A stretch of DNA of 64,000 nucleotides from NCBI RefSeq assembly GCF_025567095.1, contig NZ_JAOQJH010000010.1; one strand, written 5' to 3'. A model generated the notes under the pieces. The model made no database searches and had not been told where the DNA came from. It saw only the letters and a list, made by a program, of their open reading frames with translations. Below are positions 22,838-30,042 of this stretch, one piece after another; position 1 is the stretch's first letter; each line of letters opens with the position of its first letter. The position numbers and the translations under genes were made by a program. The stretch is from Anthropogastromicrobium aceti. GTDB lineage: Bacteria > Bacillota > Clostridia > Lachnospirales > Lachnospiraceae.

Positions 22838-24244
22838 TTATTTCTTTTTATTTGCAGCACGTTGTTTCTGTCTATTAGGAATTGAGCTTGGATTTAAGCT
22901 TTTGAATCCAACAGAAGCAGGTGTTGACAAAAATTGGAAATCTTTGCATTTATCCCATGCATGTGGAAACGCTTTTCGAAGGATATTGGCAGCACCGTTA
23001 CAGTCCGCATTGATGCAATATCCTGCTTTGCACAGATACAATCCTCGCTCGATACGACGGCCTGAGAATACCAGATGTGTCTTTTCCTTTCCGTATACCG
23101 GAATCAAGTCACCTGCAGTACAGTCTGCCTTTGAAGTATAGCTTTCTTCCTGCCAGATTACTTCAATGCCGGCAATCAGTGCCTTGTAGGAGATCATCCA
23201 ACGAAGCTTTTCGTGAGGGATGGAGACAAACTTCTGATTATTCTTCTTACTCATGGATGCGCGTTGCTTCCACAAGCGATTGGTTCCAACAACAAGAATA
23301 CCGATTCGATGAGCAATACAGTACCGGACAATGGCTGTACTGAGTTTTTGCATTTGATCTTTGAGAAAACAATCATGCTTCAACGAAAGATCGTTCAAAA
23401 ATGTAGAGGATGCGTGGCAGCAGTTTTTCCCGTTTGTGAGGATGGATACAGCACTTGCCCTTTGCTTGGCAAAGAACTGATTTGCGGACAGAATAGCACC
23501 GCCCTTGTATACAACAGACGAGCCGTCTGTGCATGCGATAGCTGCGATGTTATCAGTTCCCAAATCCATTCCTGCCATATTCGGCAGATCCGGGTAAAAA
23601 GGTGGTACCATATCTTCAATGATAAATGTCATGATATACTTTCCATAGTAAGGCTTAAACACAATCTCACGAAGATTAGAAGTATCCTTCAGATAAGAAA
23701 ACGGTATCCTGTTATGATCCATCTTAGGTAATTTTAAAAGACACCCCTTTCCATCTTTTGTCGGATAAAGAGCCGCATCCTGATTTGTCACCTTAAAAGT
23801 CTTTTTATCCGCCTTACAATAGCCGGGCATTTTCGGTTTTCCCGTAAAGAAAGAAGGATCTTTCTTATAGGCTTTTAATGCTTCAAGCCAGGCTTTAAAG
23901 TCAGTAACTGCCTGTCTTACAATACTCTGTGCTGTTTGCATGGGCAGACCTGCAAAAAAGTCGGGATTCCTATTTGCACGCAAAATCTTGTCTAACGACG
24001 GATAGGAAAGAACGCGACGACAGGAGAAATTGCCATAAGCTTCTTTCGCACACTCAATTTCATCAAAGACAGACTGCTCTAATGGAGTACGATTATCTCT
24101 CTTGTCCCACCCTGTAAAGACCTGACGGATACGAAAAAGGGCAGCATTATACAGTGCTTTTGCAAGCTTTGAATACTGCTCTGCAAAAGCAAAGATCTGT
24201 TTGAAATTATCTTCTGATAAGATCATCGGAACTGCCTTCTTCAT
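22838..24244 (-). CDS. tnpB: TnpB-family RNA-guided nuclease with atypical RuvC
   Basis: The 468-residue protein has an N-terminal helical/wedge region and a C-terminal RuvC fold. RuvC-I is present (GMDLGTDN, Asp227) and RuvC-III (INADCNGAANIL, Asp414). At the usual RuvC-II position, after KLSTAIVRYCIAHRIGILVV, the expected Glu is replaced by GTNRLWKQ; Glu366/Glu367 in QEESYTSK may serve instead. The usual CxxC zinc-finger pairs between II and III are also missing (only DCTAGDL). From memory, a TnpB subgroup with IGxNxxWKQ is widespread in Clostridia. The enzyme cuts DNA at the donor site guided by omega-RNA to retain the element. It is intact. Confidence 0.88.
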   Translation of the reverse strand: MKKAVPMILSEDNFKQIFAFAEQYSKLAKALYNAALFRIRQVFTGWDKRDNRTPLEQSVFDEIECAKEAYGNFSCRRVLSYPSLDKILRANRNPDFFAGLPMQTAQSIVRQAVTDFKAWLEALKAYKKDPSFFTGKPKMPGYCKADKKTFKVTNQDAALYPTKDGKGCLLKLPKMDHNRIPFSYLKDTSNLREIVFKPYYGKYIMTFIIEDMVPPFYPDLPNMAGMDLGTDNIAAIACTDGSSVVYKGGAILSANQFFAKQRASAVSILTNGKNCCHASSTFLNDLSLKHDCFLKDQMQKLSTAIVRYCIAHRIGILVVGTNRLWKQRASMSKKNNQKFVSIPHEKLRWMISYKALIAGIEVIWQEESYTSKADCTAGDLIPVYGKEKTHLVFSGRRIERGLYLCKAGYCINADCNGAANILRKAFPHAWDKCKDFQFLSTPASVGFKSLNPSSIPNRQKQRAANKKK

Positions 24245-24329
24245 AATGGATGTACCTCTTTACAACAATTTATTTCTATGCTATTATTATACCATAAAAA
24301 CAAATGGATGTAAAGAGGAAATAGAACAT

Positions 24330-24746
24330 ATGTACAAGAAAAAGTTAGGGCAAACGTATTATACCAATCGACACAGTTGTTTTTTATTACAGTATCATAT
24401 CGTATTGGTAACAAAGTACCGTCGTCCTGTTTTAACCGGGGCTGTTAAGGAACTGGTCTGTCAGGTGATACAGGATATCTTCGACGAGAAAGATTTGGTA
24501 ATCTTAGAAATGAATGGGGAAGCGGATCATATCCACATTTTGTTCGAAGCAGATCCATTCACTGCACCGGGTACACTGGTAAATGTCATTAAAACGAAAA
24601 CAAGCCGTTATGCAAGAACACAGTATGGTGATACCATTCTGAAAGAATCCTGTCAGGATTCCTTGTTTTGGAGCAACAGCTATTTTACTACAATTGCAAA
24701 CGAAAACAGTTTGCAGCTGATACAAGAATATATTAAAAATCAATAA
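24330..24746 (+). CDS. tnpA: IS200/IS605-family Y1 transposase TnpA
   Basis: 138 residues from ATG 24330 (AGAGGAAATAG upstream). The HUH metal-binding motif is seen in EADHIHILFEAD (His-x-His), and the catalytic tyrosine in WSNSYFTTIAN, followed by the helix LQLIQEYIKNQ. Length matches Y1 single-domain transposases, which cut and join single-stranded DNA at the element ends by recognising subterminal hairpins. The start HSCFLLQYHIVLVTKYRRPV is typical. The gene is intact and diverges from tnpB, so the element may be able to move. Confidence 0.95.
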   Translation: MYKKKLGQTYYTNRHSCFLLQYHIVLVTKYRRPVLTGAVKELVCQVIQDIFDEKDLVILEMNGEADHIHILFEADPFTAPGTLVNVIKTKTSRYARTQYGDTILKESCQDSLFWSNSYFTTIANENSLQLIQEYIKNQ

Positions 24747-24766
24747 GTAGCCTCAAAGGCATTCAC

Positions 24767-24804
24767 CCACGCCCATGCGGTGCGTAACTCCTATGGACGT
24801 GGTA
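24767..24804 (+). repeat. IS605-type terminal hairpin repeat, tnpA end
   Basis: Same 38-mer as at 22558-22595 with two substitutions, again preceded by AAGTAG and a small stem, here GCCT-CAA-AGGC (24750-24760). The small stems differ in sequence at the two ends but keep pairing, which argues that the fold is recognised. Confidence 0.85.
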
Positions 24805-24867
24805 CTCTGCCTACTTTGATAGATAATTGACAGATCGCGTACAGCGAAGTAGAATAAAAACTGAAAT

Positions 24868-24904
24868 TGACTTAAAATACAAAATTGACTGTATAACAGT
24901 CAAG
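24868..24904 (+). promoter_or_regulatory. Promoter with 19-bp perfect palindrome before the GH13 gene
   Basis: TTGACTGT (24886-24893), ATA, ACAGTCAA (24897-24904) is a perfect dyad. It covers TATAAC (24893-24898), which with TTGACT at 24868-24873 (19-bp spacer) could be the promoter. Operator for a sugar-responsive repressor is the simplest reading. Confidence 0.5.
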
Positions 24905-24915
24905 AAGGAGGAAGT

Positions 24916-26451
24916 ATGGCAGAGTGGTTGAAAGATGCAGTTTTCTATGAGATTTATCCGCAGTCTTTTCAGGATACCAACGCAGATGGAATCGGTGATT
25001 TTCAGGGAATCATTGATCGTCTAGACTATATTAAGGAGTTGGGTTGCAATGCGATTTGGATGAATCCATGCTTTGAATCTCCATTTGGCGATGCTGGTTA
25101 TGATGTGTCCGATTATTACACAGCAGCACCGCGTTATGGAACCAATGGTGATTTGAAGAGACTGTTTGATGAAGTTCACAAGAGAGGAATGCATATTCTT
25201 CTGGATCTGGTTCCTGGACACACGTCAGTAGAACATCCGTGGTTTAAGGAATCACTTAAGGCACAGAAAAATCCATATACCGATCGCTATATCTGGACAG
25301 ACAATATCTGGGAGCAGCCAGAGGGAATTGCCTCGATCAAGGGTATTTCGGACAGAGACGGTTGTTGCGTGGTAAATTTCTTTTCCCACCAGCCGGCATT
25401 AAATTATGGTCACTATATCTGTGAGCGCTCGTGGCAGCAGCCGATGGATGCAGAGGGACCGAAGGCAACAATTGTTGAGATGGAAAAGGTTATGCGCTTT
25501 TGGCTTCAGATGGGCTGTGATGGCTTTCGTGTCGATATGGCAGGCTCACTTGTAAAAAATGACCCGGATGGACTTGGAACCATCCGCCTGTGGCAGACCA
25601 TTCGCCCATTTCTTGATAAAGAATTTCCAGAGGCAGCGATGGTATCAGAGTGGGGTGAGCCAGATAAGTCACTTCAGGCAGGCTTTGATATGGACTTTTT
25701 GCTGCATTTTGGACCATCTCACTACAACGACCTGTTTCGCTGTGAGGAGCCATATTTTTCCACTAGAGGAAAGGGTAGCGCGGCAGCCTTTGTAAAAAAT
25801 TATAAGGAGAGCCGCAAAAAGGCAGGAGAGAAGGGATTAATCTGTATTCCATCTGGAAACCATGATATGGATCGTCTGGCGAGAACCTTGCATGGCGATG
25901 AGTTAAAGGTTGCATTTGCATTCCTTCTGACAATGCCAGGTGCGCCATTTATCTATTATGGAGATGAGATTGGTCTTCGTTATGTCGAAAATCTGGTATC
26001 TGTTGAGGGCGGTTACAGTCGTACCGGATCCCGTTCTCCGATGCAGTGGAATCACGGTGTCAACTTTGGGTTTAGCAATGCATCACCAGAAAAACTGTAT
26101 ATTCCGACCGATGATAAGCCGAACAGTCCGACAGTAGAGGATCAGATAAACGATCCAGATTCCCTGTATCATGAGGTAAAGAAGCTCATTGCCATTCGCC
26201 GTGCGAACAGTGCACTGTTAAGCGACGGTGACATTGAATTTGTATCTGATGGAGCAGATGGTGCGCCGCTTGCCTACATCCGAAGCAGTGCAGACGAGAA
26301 GATTCTTGTTGTTGTAAATCCTGCCGATCGTGAGGCTGTTTTGAATGTGCCGGGTGATTGGAAAGAAACTCTCTATGAGATTGGCGGCGCAGTGGTCGTA
26401 GAGGATGGTAAGATTGTGATCCCATCAAAGTCAGCAAACTTACTGCGATAA
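24916..26451 (+). CDS. Glycoside hydrolase family 13 enzyme (alpha-glucosidase type)
   Basis: A 511-residue alpha-amylase-superfamily enzyme. The GH13 regions are clear: region I DLVPGHTS, region II GFRVDMAGS with the nucleophile Asp, region III MVSEWGEP with the acid/base Glu, and region IV SGNHDMDR with the transition-state Asp. FYEIYPQSFQDTNADGIGD starts the barrel; a small C-terminal beta domain ends it. No signal peptide, so it is intracellular and likely cleaves imported alpha-glucosides; specificity is open, and transglycosylation is possible. AAGGAGGAAG precedes the ATG. It stands directly beside the IS605-type element, behind a palindromic promoter. Confidence 0.92.
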   Translation: MAEWLKDAVFYEIYPQSFQDTNADGIGDFQGIIDRLDYIKELGCNAIWMNPCFESPFGDAGYDVSDYYTAAPRYGTNGDLKRLFDEVHKRGMHILLDLVPGHTSVEHPWFKESLKAQKNPYTDRYIWTDNIWEQPEGIASIKGISDRDGCCVVNFFSHQPALNYGHYICERSWQQPMDAEGPKATIVEMEKVMRFWLQMGCDGFRVDMAGSLVKNDPDGLGTIRLWQTIRPFLDKEFPEAAMVSEWGEPDKSLQAGFDMDFLLHFGPSHYNDLFRCEEPYFSTRGKGSAAAFVKNYKESRKKAGEKGLICIPSGNHDMDRLARTLHGDELKVAFAFLLTMPGAPFIYYGDEIGLRYVENLVSVEGGYSRTGSRSPMQWNHGVNFGFSNASPEKLYIPTDDKPNSPTVEDQINDPDSLYHEVKKLIAIRRANSALLSDGDIEFVSDGADGAPLAYIRSSADEKILVVVNPADREAVLNVPGDWKETLYEIGGAVVVEDGKIVIPSKSANLLR

Positions 26452-26535
26452 AATAAAACATTCACAAATATAGTTTTACAAATGTGGTGTTTTACCTTAT
26501 TTTATAGAAAAAAATACAAGATTTGAGGAAAATTC

Positions 26536-27570
26536 ATGATATATTTTCAGTGTGATTACGAGGAGGGCTGTCATCCAGCCATTTTAAAAAGACTTAATGA
26601 GACAAATCTGGAGCAGACGGTAGGATACAGCATGGATCCGTACTGTGCGAGTGCAAGAGAAAAGATTAAAAAGGCGGTTGGAAGACCGGATGCCGATGTG
26701 CATTTTCTTGTTGGCGGAACGCAGACTAATATGACTGTCATCGCGGCAGCGTTAAAGCCGTGGCAGGGCGCAATCTGTGCCGATACAGGTCATATTGCAT
26801 GCCATGAAACTGGAGCAGTCGAGGCAACTGGTCACAAGGTATTGGCACTTTCGTCAGAGGATGGAAAGATTACAGCAGCTCAGATTGAGGAGACTGTGAA
26901 GAAGCATTATGAAGACGGCAGCCGTGAGCATATCGTACAGCCAGGTATGGTATATATTTCATTTCCGACTGAAAGCGGAACACTTTACAGCAAGCAGGAA
27001 CTGACTGATATATATGCAGTCTGCAAAGCACATGATATGCCGCTTTTTATTGACGGTGCACGCCTTGGCTATGGCTTACAGAGTCCGGCATGTGATGTTA
27101 CACTGCCAGAGCTTGCTAATCTTTGTGATGTATTTTATATAGGCGGAACAAAGTGCGGTGCACTTTTTGGTGAGGCCGTTGTAATTTTAAAGGAATCGCT
27201 GAAAAAGGATTTTCGCTATATGATTAAGCAGCGCGGTGGCATGTTTGCTAAGGGTCGTCTGTTAGGCATTCAGTTTGATACGCTGTTTACAGACGGTTTG
27301 TATGAAGCGATTTGTGGCGAGGCTGTAAAAAAAGCAATGACTCTGCGTGAGGCATTTTTGGCAAAGGGAATTTCCATGTATGGAAGCTCCATGACAAATC
27401 AGCAGTTTCCGATTTTAACAGATGCACAAAAAGAAGCATTGGCGAAAGACTTTGCCTTTGAATATTGGGGAGAAGCAAAAGAAGGCAAATCAATTGTTCG
27501 TTTTTGCACAAGCTGGGCAACAAATGATGCGCAGATCAAGGCACTGACAGATGCAATTGCTGCACTGTAA
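26536..27570 (+). CDS. ltaE: Low-specificity L-threonine aldolase
   Basis: The 344-residue PLP enzyme of the beta-eliminating lyase family cleaves L-threonine or allo-threonine to glycine and acetaldehyde. Seen: EGCHPAILKRLNETN at the N terminus, FLVGGTQTNMTVIAA, ETGAVEATGHKV, FIDGARLGYGL with the PLP-contacting Asp and Arg, and the Schiff-base lysine in IGGTKCGALFGEAVV. Length is typical. GAGGAAAA precedes the ATG. It ends at a bidirectional terminator shared with galE. It could supply glycine. Confidence 0.92.
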   Translation: MIYFQCDYEEGCHPAILKRLNETNLEQTVGYSMDPYCASAREKIKKAVGRPDADVHFLVGGTQTNMTVIAAALKPWQGAICADTGHIACHETGAVEATGHKVLALSSEDGKITAAQIEETVKKHYEDGSREHIVQPGMVYISFPTESGTLYSKQELTDIYAVCKAHDMPLFIDGARLGYGLQSPACDVTLPELANLCDVFYIGGTKCGALFGEAVVILKESLKKDFRYMIKQRGGMFAKGRLLGIQFDTLFTDGLYEAICGEAVKKAMTLREAFLAKGISMYGSSMTNQQFPILTDAQKEALAKDFAFEYWGEAKEGKSIVRFCTSWATNDAQIKALTDAIAAL

Positions 27571-27624
27571 GAGATAACTCACAGCAAGTAATTTTACATA
27601 GCTTTGAATAGTTATAAAATAAAA

Positions 27625-27662
27625 AAGGACCTTTGGCAAAAAGCCATTGGTCCTTCTTTTTG
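27625..27662. terminator. Bidirectional terminator between ltaE and galE
   Basis: AAGGACC (27625-27631) and GGTCCTT (27649-27655) with inner TTGGC/GCCA pairing and an AAAAA loop. A T-run follows on the plus strand, and A-tract DNA on the left gives a T-run for the minus strand. Confidence 0.88.
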
Positions 27663-27667
27663 TAAAA

Positions 27668-28684
27668 TTAGTCGTTGTATCCGTTTGGATTCTTTGTCTG
27701 CCAGTTCCAGGAATCTGCGCACATCTCATCAATGTCATACTGTGCAGTCCAGCCAAGCTCAGCGGCAGCCTTATCGCACTTAGAGTAGCAGGTTGCAATA
27801 TCACCAGCACGGCGAGGCTTGATTACATACGGAAGCTTTTTGCCGCATGCCTTCTCGAATGCATGAATGACATCAAGAACGCTGTAGCCCTTTCCAGTAC
27901 CAAGGTTGTAGATATTAACACCGTCTTTGTCAGCTAACTTCTGGATTGCCTTTACATGGCCTCTTGCAAGGTCTACTACATGGATGTAGTCACGAACACC
28001 GGTTCCATCTGGTGTGTCGTAGTCATCTCCGAATACGTTGATGCACTGAAGCTTTCCAATTGCAACCTGAGCAACATATGGAAGCAGGTTGTTCGGAATA
28101 CCCTTTGGATCCTCACCGATCAGGCCGCTCTTATGAGCACCGATTGGATTGAAGTAGCGAAGCAGGATTACATTCCACTCTGGGTCAGCAGTGTGAATAT
28201 CGGTTAATACCTGCTCAAGCATCCACTTGGTCCAGCCATATGGGTTGGTTGCAGTACCCTTCGGGCAGTTTTCTGTGATCGGAATTTCAGCAGGGGAACC
28301 ATATACGGTAGCGGAAGAACTGAAGATGATGTTCTTAACGCCGTGCTTGCGCATCTCGTCACACAGAATCAGTGTACCGGACATGTTGTTAGTGTAGTAC
28401 TCGATTGGCTTTACAACAGATTCACCGACAGCCTTGAGACCTGCAAAGTGGATGACTGCGTCAATTTTTTCATTATCAAAGATTGCCTTTACGCATTCAC
28501 GATCCAGCATATCGGTCTGGTAGAAGGTGACTTTCTTTCCGGTGATCTGCTCGATACGATCAACAGCCTTTATGTTGGCATTGTACAGGTTGTCCATGAT
28601 TACAACCTCGTATCCCTCGTTTAACAGTTCTACGCAGGTATGGCTGCCGATATAGCCGGCACCACCGGTAACTAAAATCTTCAT
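27668..28684 (-). CDS. galE: UDP-glucose 4-epimerase
   Basis: 338 residues from ATG 28684, where the GalE sequence MKILVTGGAGYIGSH begins; GGGGTT is a weak ribosome binding site. NAD+-dependent interconversion of UDP-glucose and UDP-galactose. Other marks: VIHFAGLKAVGESV, SSSATVYG, the YGWTK catalytic YxxxK, and LRYFNPIGAH. Length is typical. No galK or galT is adjacent, so its role may be mainly in envelope polysaccharide precursors and in galactose use. It is divergent from the AraC-family regulator. Confidence 0.95.
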   Translation of the reverse strand: MKILVTGGAGYIGSHTCVELLNEGYEVVIMDNLYNANIKAVDRIEQITGKKVTFYQTDMLDRECVKAIFDNEKIDAVIHFAGLKAVGESVVKPIEYYTNNMSGTLILCDEMRKHGVKNIIFSSSATVYGSPAEIPITENCPKGTATNPYGWTKWMLEQVLTDIHTADPEWNVILLRYFNPIGAHKSGLIGEDPKGIPNNLLPYVAQVAIGKLQCINVFGDDYDTPDGTGVRDYIHVVDLARGHVKAIQKLADKDGVNIYNLGTGKGYSVLDVIHAFEKACGKKLPYVIKPRRAGDIATCYSKCDKAAAELGWTAQYDIDEMCADSWNWQTKNPNGYND

Positions 28685-28824
28685 GATAACCCCATTTCTG
28701 CGCTGCCACAAAAATAATAAAAATGTAGTATAGATTGTAATTTGTAAATGTAGATGATAGGCGTACAGGCAATGAATCAGCCGCAGCGCTGGCTGACTGC
28801 CTTAACGTGCATTTGGAAATCGTC

Positions 28825-28852
28825 TTGACTTTCCTCTACTTACAATTATAAT
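28825..28852 (+). promoter_or_regulatory. Promoter of the AraC-family regulator
   Basis: TTGACT (28825-28830), 16 bp, consensus TATAAT (28847-28852). Since an ATG at 28851 overlaps the -10 box, it cannot be the translation start, which supports the later ATG at 28914. Confidence 0.7.
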
Positions 28853-28913
28853 GAGAGAGGAATGGTATGGCAACAACTATTTTAGAAAAAATTATAAGTA
28901 TCTTGAGGTTTCT

Positions 28914-29819
28914 ATGCAATTAAAAATAAATAATGAGAAAAAAGAGCTGAAATTTCACGGAAGCTATGAATTTCCAGTGTTTGTCAGCCATGAAGTGCTG
29001 TCTGATTACGAGAGAGGCGCATTTGCCTGGCACTGGCATCCGGAGGTGGAATTAACTTATATTGAGGAGGGACAAATCGAATATCAGGTAAATGATACTG
29101 TATATTGTCTCAAGGCAGGAGAAGGACTTTTTTGCAATGCAAATGCACTTCACACTGGTCATATGCTGAATCAGGGGGACTGCCGTTATCTTTCCGTTAC
29201 ATTTCATCCGCGAATGATTTATGGCTTTGAAGGAAGTGCAGTTGACAAAAAATATGTAGAGCCTGTAACAAGAAACGATTTGCTTGGAGGACTACATCTT
29301 GTGCCAGATACTGAGTGGCAAAAACAGGTACTTTTATCAATTCAAACTATTGTAACAGATTATGAGGGTCATTTGCCAGGATTTGAGCTTACAATTTGTC
29401 AGACACTTTTGCAAATATGGAATACATTGTATACAAACGTATGGAGCAAAATTTCGGCAGATCCGTCGGTTCAGTACAAAGATATTGAGCGTCTTAGAAA
29501 GACGATTACTTATTTGCAGGAGCATTATCATGAGCATGTGACTCTTGGCGCTATCGCAGAAAATGTTAATATCTGCGCGAGTGAATGCTGCCGTTTTTTC
29601 AAGCGCCACATGAATCAGACGATATTTGAATATTTGCTTGAATACCGCATTGAGAAAAGTCTGCCCCTTTTGATCAAGGGTGAAGACAGCATCACATCGA
29701 TTGCTCAGACGGTTGGATTTTCCAATCCGGCATATTTTGGAAAGGTGTTTCATCAGGTGATGAGATGCTCGCCGAGCGATTATCGAAAGTCTTTCATTTC
29801 AAAGACACAGAAAGTATAG
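28914..29819 (+). CDS. AraC-family transcriptional regulator
   Basis: 301 residues. An N-terminal cupin (about 15-130) carries AWHWHPEVELTYIEEGQIEY and LKAGEGLFCNANALHTGH, the usual sugar-sensing fold. The C-terminal AraC DNA-binding domain (about 200-300) has two helix-turn-helix units: VTLGAIAENVNICASECCRFFKR and SITSIAQTVGFSNPAYFGKVF. The ligand is unknown. ATG 28914 is preferred since TTGAGG lies 5 nt before it and the promoter lies further up. It is transcribed away from galE and is not adjacent to a transporter. Confidence 0.9.
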   Translation: MQLKINNEKKELKFHGSYEFPVFVSHEVLSDYERGAFAWHWHPEVELTYIEEGQIEYQVNDTVYCLKAGEGLFCNANALHTGHMLNQGDCRYLSVTFHPRMIYGFEGSAVDKKYVEPVTRNDLLGGLHLVPDTEWQKQVLLSIQTIVTDYEGHLPGFELTICQTLLQIWNTLYTNVWSKISADPSVQYKDIERLRKTITYLQEHYHEHVTLGAIAENVNICASECCRFFKRHMNQTIFEYLLEYRIEKSLPLLIKGEDSITSIAQTVGFSNPAYFGKVFHQVMRCSPSDYRKSFISKTQKV

Positions 29820-29837
29820 TCAGACGATATGACAAAA

Positions 29838-29878
29838 GTTCCCTAAAGACATCATAATATTTTGTCGATATAGGGAAC
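29838..29878 (+). terminator. Long stem-loop after the AraC gene
   Basis: GTTCCCTA (29838-29845) pairs perfectly with TAGGGAAC (29871-29878), with inner GACA/TGTC pairing. No T-run follows, so termination is uncertain; it might be a regulatory stem in the nrdD upstream region. Confidence 0.4.
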
Positions 29879-29958
29879 ACAGGTTTGTATTGCGTGAAAA
29901 AACTGAGAAAATTTTTTCAAAGTTGCAAAAGCACCCACTACAATTGTGAATTCGATAG

Positions 29959-29974
29959 ACACCAAATACAGTAT
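29959..29974 (+). promoter_or_regulatory. NrdR box 1
   Basis: ACACCAAATACAGTAT resembles the NrdR consensus (acaCwAtATaTwGtgt). Its start lies 32 bp before that of box 2, three helical turns, as is typical of paired NrdR boxes upstream of ribonucleotide reductase genes. Confidence 0.65.
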
Positions 29975-29981
29975 AAATACA

Positions 29982-30009
29982 TTGACAAAAACACAAGATG
30001 TTGTATAAT
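29982..30009 (+). promoter_or_regulatory. nrdD promoter overlapping NrdR box 2
   Basis: TTGACA (29982-29987), 16 bp, TATAAT (30004-30009). The second NrdR box, ACACAAGATGTTGTAT (29991-30006), fills the spacer and part of the -10 box, so NrdR bound with ATP/dATP would block RNA polymerase. Confidence 0.8.
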
Positions 30010-30042
30010 GGTGAAGAACAACTTGATTAAGGGGGCTGCATA

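Larger units (their letters stand above)
22525..24820. mobile_element. Complete IS605-type element (divergent tnpA/tnpB)
   Basis: The element contains tnpA (plus strand) and tnpB (minus strand) diverging from a 85-bp gap, as in IS605. Both ends share the order AAGTAG, a small hairpin, a spacer and a 38-nt hairpin repeat. The left group starts at 22525, directly after the 2Fe-2S gene, the right one at 24745, at the tnpA stop. Exact cleavage points cannot be set by eye; limits given are approximate. Such elements move as single strands without target duplications. Neither flanking gene is interrupted. Confidence 0.85.

Noticed and set aside
26460..26500. AT-rich inverted repeat after the GH13 gene as terminator
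   Set aside because: Pairing AAAACA/TGTTTT is weak and interrupted, with no T-run after it.
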